Source: an uncultured Lachnospiraceae bacterium
GTDB lineage: Bacteria > Bacillota_A > Clostridia > Lachnospirales > Lachnospiraceae
Length of the DNA stretch: 7,999 nt
Assembly (NCBI GenBank): GCA_947564305.1
Contig: CANOBT010000219.1
Coordinates: forward strand, 1 to 7,999
Direction of reading: 5' to 3'
Shown: piece by piece, positions 6,703 to 7,999 of the stretch
How positions within the stretch are numbered: position 1 is the first letter of the stretch
How the letters are laid out: the number at the start of each line of letters is the position of its first letter
Notes under the pieces: generated by a model
What the model saw: only the letters and a program-made list of their open reading frames with translations
Told to the model about the DNA's origin: nothing
The model's database searches: none
Made by a program: the position numbers and the translations under genes

Positions 6703-7374
6703 TCATCCCTCCATCCGATATCCCAGACCATGGACTGTGGAAATCACGACATGGCTTCCCAGAGTGCGCAGATGTTTTCTGAGAAAATAAATATATGTAT
6801 CCAGATTCCCGTCTTCCACAAGGCCGTCCGGTCCCCACACGCGGAAGAAAATCTGTTCACGTGCCAGTGTCTTTTCCGGATTGCGCATGAAAAATTCTAA
6901 CAGCAGCGCTTCCCGTTTGGAAAGCTGCCGCTCCTCCTCATTGCAGTATAAAATCCGGTTGTCCGGGTCAAACCGGATATCCAGATAGGAAAGCTCCTGA
7001 CAATCCAGAAACGCTTTCGGCCTTCTGGAAAGCGCGCGGATGCGTGCCAGAAGCTCTTCGATGGCATAAGGCTTCACAAGATAGTCGTCTGCTCCGCAGT
7101 CTAAGCCGTCGATTCTGTCATTTATGGTATCTAATGCGGTGGTGATGATGACCGGAACCGTGATATGATTTTGCCGGATGGACCGGAGAATCGACAGTCC
7201 GTCGATTTCCGGAAGCATACGGTCAAGGAGAATCAGGTCATAAGCACCTTTCATGGCGTAATAGAGCGCTTCGCTTCCGGTATGGCAGCAATCCGCCGTA
7301 TGATTCCTTGCGCCAAGCTGCAGCTTTAGTGAATCACACAAGTCTTTATCATCTTCTATAATTAAAATATGCAT
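6703..7374 (-). CDS. OmpR/PhoB-family response regulator
   Basis: This 223-residue DNA-binding transcription factor is activated by phosphorylation from the neighbouring kinase. The receiver domain (1-118) has the acidic pair E7/D8/D9, the phospho-acceptor D51 in LILLDRMLPE, the switch Thr T79 and K101 in the KPY motif. The winged-helix output domain (about 125-222) shows LSKREALLLEFFMRNP, REQIFFRVWG, the recognition-helix region LDTYIYFLRKHLR and the closing HGLGYRMEG. Length and all key residues are normal for the family. The ATG has GGAG 7 bases upstream. It is the first gene of a two-gene operon with the kinase. Inverted and direct repeats around its promoter (7391-7434 and 7456-7482) could allow autoregulation, as inferred. 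The regulon cannot be told from this window. Confidence 0.95.
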   Translation of the reverse strand: MHILIIEDDKDLCDSLKLQLGARNHTADCCHTGSEALYYAMKGAYDLILLDRMLPEIDGLSILRSIRQNHITVPVIITTALDTINDRIDGLDCGADDYLVKPYAIEELLARIRALSRRPKAFLDCQELSYLDIRFDPDNRILYCNEEERQLSKREALLLEFFMRNPEKTLAREQIFFRVWGPDGLVEDGNLDTYIYFLRKHLRTLGSHVVISTVHGLGYRMEG

Positions 7375-7390
7375 CGTATATCTCCATCTG

Positions 7391-7434
7391 TTTTGAGAGT
7401 TTTTATTAATCAGTATAGCAGATAAATCTCAAAA
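7391..7434. repeat. Inverted repeat TTTTGAGA/TCTCAAAA flanking the regulator promoter
   Basis: TTTTGAGA at 7391-7398 and TCTCAAAA at 7427-7434 are perfect 8-bp inverted arms separated by 28 bases. The predicted -10 box of the response regulator gene lies between them. Both arms are simple A/T-rich words, so chance is possible, but the placement around the promoter suits an operator. Confidence 0.45.
7412..7420 (-). promoter_or_regulatory. Extended -10 promoter of the two-component operon
   Basis: On the minus strand TGCTATACT (7420-7412) gives an extended -10 element (TGn followed by TATACT). No good -35 lies at 17 bases (AGGTTT), and a TTGAGA at 7432-7427 is too close. Extended -10 promoters often do without a -35. 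The start would be near 7405, about 30 bases before the ATG at 7374. Confidence 0.6.
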
Positions 7435-7455
7435 AAACCTTAAAAAATGAAAAAA

Positions 7456-7482
7456 CGTTGGACTATGAAAAGCGTTGAACTA
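7456..7482. repeat. Direct repeat CGTTGGACTA / CGTTGAACTA upstream of the regulator promoter
   Basis: The two 10-base copies (7456-7465 and 7473-7482) differ at one base and begin 17 bp apart. They lie roughly 50-77 bases upstream of the predicted transcription start of the two-component operon, where an OmpR-type activator could bind as a tandem dimer. Function is inferred from placement. Confidence 0.5.
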
Positions 7483-7500
7483 ACTGCCCAAAGTTGTTTT

Positions 7501-7551
7501 AAGCCGCTCCTCGAAAGTGACCGGTTGGTATCGTATGAGAAAGAGCGGCTT
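7501..7551. repeat. Orphan inverted repeat with a long structured loop
   Basis: AAGCCGCTC (7501-7509) and GAGCGGCTT (7543-7551) pair perfectly over 9 bp. The 33-base loop contains a smaller ACC-GGTT-GGT hairpin. On the plus strand the stem is followed by only three more bases of a short T run. No intact gene ends here on either strand, so its role is unclear: remnant terminator, end of a lost mobile element, or a structured RNA. Confidence 0.5.
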
Positions 7552-7576
7552 TTGAGTATGACGTGCCTTTAGATAA

Positions 7577-7850
7577 ATCGTATCAGAGCGGTTATTATCC
7601 GGAGAGGATAATTCTTTCGATGAGATTAAGGAATGGTATGACGGGTATCATTTTGGCGATGAAGATGTATGTTGTCCGTGGGATGTGATTAATCAGTGTG
7701 ACAAATTATGGGTGTGGAAAGATGCGCCGATGGAAGCACATTGGGAGAACAGCAGCAGTAACGCGATTGTGCAGGATTTCTTATGATATGGAAAAATGTG
7801 ATTAAAAAGCTGAGTTAATAAGTAAGATGATAAAAGGGATGAAACTTTAA
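7577..7850 (+). pseudogene. Decayed fragment of a PF09820-type (AAA-ATPase-like/DUF1703) gene
   Basis: From 7619 the plus strand encodes DEIKEWYDGYHFGD, then CPWDVINQCDKL, then HWENSSSNAIVQDFL, ending in TGA at 7784-7786. These are hallmarks of the AAA-ATPase-like family, whose members carry K-WYDGY-FG, CPWDV-N and a W-N-S-N-IV block in this order. The upstream frame is closed by TAA at 7574-7576, no Walker A domain precedes the block, and no plausible start codon with a ribosome site was found. After the TGA a +1 frame reads MEKCD, a TAA, then KAELISKMIKG to a TAA at 7848-7850, resembling the next family segment, so at least one frameshift and extra stops seem present. Only a middle piece survives, perhaps 70-90 of about 500 residues. 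The gene is dead; it marks this end of the window as a site of past accessory-gene insertion or loss. Confidence 0.75.
7594..7612. repeat. 19-bp palindrome ATTATCC-GGAGA-GGATAAT
   Basis: Seven-base perfect arms (7594-7600 and 7606-7612) surround a 5-base centre. It sits just before recognisable similarity to the PF09820-type family begins, so it may mark the breakpoint of the deletion that removed the 5' part of that gene. It could also be a chance AT-rich palindrome. Confidence 0.4.
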
Positions 7851-7930
7851 AAACGCTCAACACTGCTGACAATTTTTATTTTCATCTACAGTATTATATA
7901 GCTCAATGTATTGTATTTTCGTAAAAAAGA

Positions 7931-7961
7931 TTGACTATTTTCACGAATATGGTATTATACT
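7931..7961 (+). promoter_or_regulatory. Strong promoter reading out of the right edge
   Basis: TTGACT (7931-7936) is followed by TATTAT after 16 bases (7953-7958) or TATACT after 19 bases (7956-7961). The first has the better spacing, the second the better hexamer. Transcription would begin near 7965-7970 and run rightward into an unseen gene. No start codon with a ribosome site is visible before the edge. Confidence 0.65.
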
Positions 7962-7971
7962 ATTAGTGGTG

Positions 7972-7992
7972 AGTCCTACCGCAAAGTGGACT
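7972..7992. repeat. Inverted repeat AGTCC/GGACT at the predicted transcription start
   Basis: AGTCC (7972-7976) and GGACT (7988-7992) are 5-bp arms around 11 bases, just after the -10 box of the right-edge promoter. This is where a repressor operator or a short leader hairpin would sit. The arms are short, so support is modest. Confidence 0.35.
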
Positions 7993-7999
7993 GCTAAAA

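Noticed and set aside
7480..7647. Minus-strand open frame of about 55 codons ending in TAG at 7482-7480
   Set aside because: It has no start codon with a ribosome site, its 5' part overlaps the convincing plus-strand ATPase relic, and its 3' part spans the orphan hairpin. It was kept only as a weak possibility of another gene remnant.
7986..7992. GTGGACT as an inverted extra copy of the AGTCCAC repeat core
   Set aside because: Only seven bases match, the rest of the 19-bp unit is absent, and chance explains it.

Overview
The window looks like a chromosomal accessory stretch of a low-to-moderate-GC Firmicute, most likely a Clostridia/Lachnospiraceae-type gut anaerobe. The reasons are the strong purine-rich Shine-Dalgarno sites, the sigma-A-type promoters, the AT-rich intergenic DNA, and the presence of two ATPase families (AAA_14/DUF4143 and the PF09820-type 'AAA-ATPase-like') that are commonly multicopy in that group. 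The taxonomic call is inference from sequence style, not from a marker gene.

Layout. (1) Positions 1-2100, minus strand: a promoter at 2069-2097 drives an operon of a 255-residue coiled-coil protein of unknown family (1246-2013), a BrxD/DUF2791-type P-loop ATPase (17-1231), and a third gene of which only the first eight codons are visible (24 to 1 and beyond). (2) Positions 2195-2310: four copies of a 19-bp direct repeat spaced 32-33 bp apart, lying between that operon and a divergent plus-strand gene. (3) Positions 2391-3695: an AAA_14 ATPase with a C-terminal DUF4143 / PD-(D/E)XK-like half. (4) Positions 3734-5350: a superfamily 2 DNA helicase. (5) Positions 5344-7374, minus strand: a sensor histidine kinase and an OmpR-type response regulator, convergent with the helicase; the helicase and kinase stop codons overlap inside one hairpin. 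(6) Positions 7375-7999 hold no intact gene. This stretch carries the response-regulator promoter, direct and inverted repeats, a decayed PF09820-type ATPase fragment (about 7577-7850), and a strong promoter firing out of the right edge.

How it may work together. A BrxD-like ATPase, an unrecognised small partner, an unseen third protein and a nearby SF2 helicase resemble the component mix of multi-gene anti-phage or DNA-processing systems (BREX type 2 uses BrxD with a helicase; Shango pairs a related ATPase with a helicase and a TerB-type protein). No methylase, PglZ, TerB or full nuclease gene is visible here, so this is a candidate variant and not a named system. The DUF4143 ATPase, with its own repeat array and more AT-rich sequence, may be a later insertion between the divergent operon and the helicase. 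The two-component pair is a normal-looking regulator module with no evident link to the defence-like genes.
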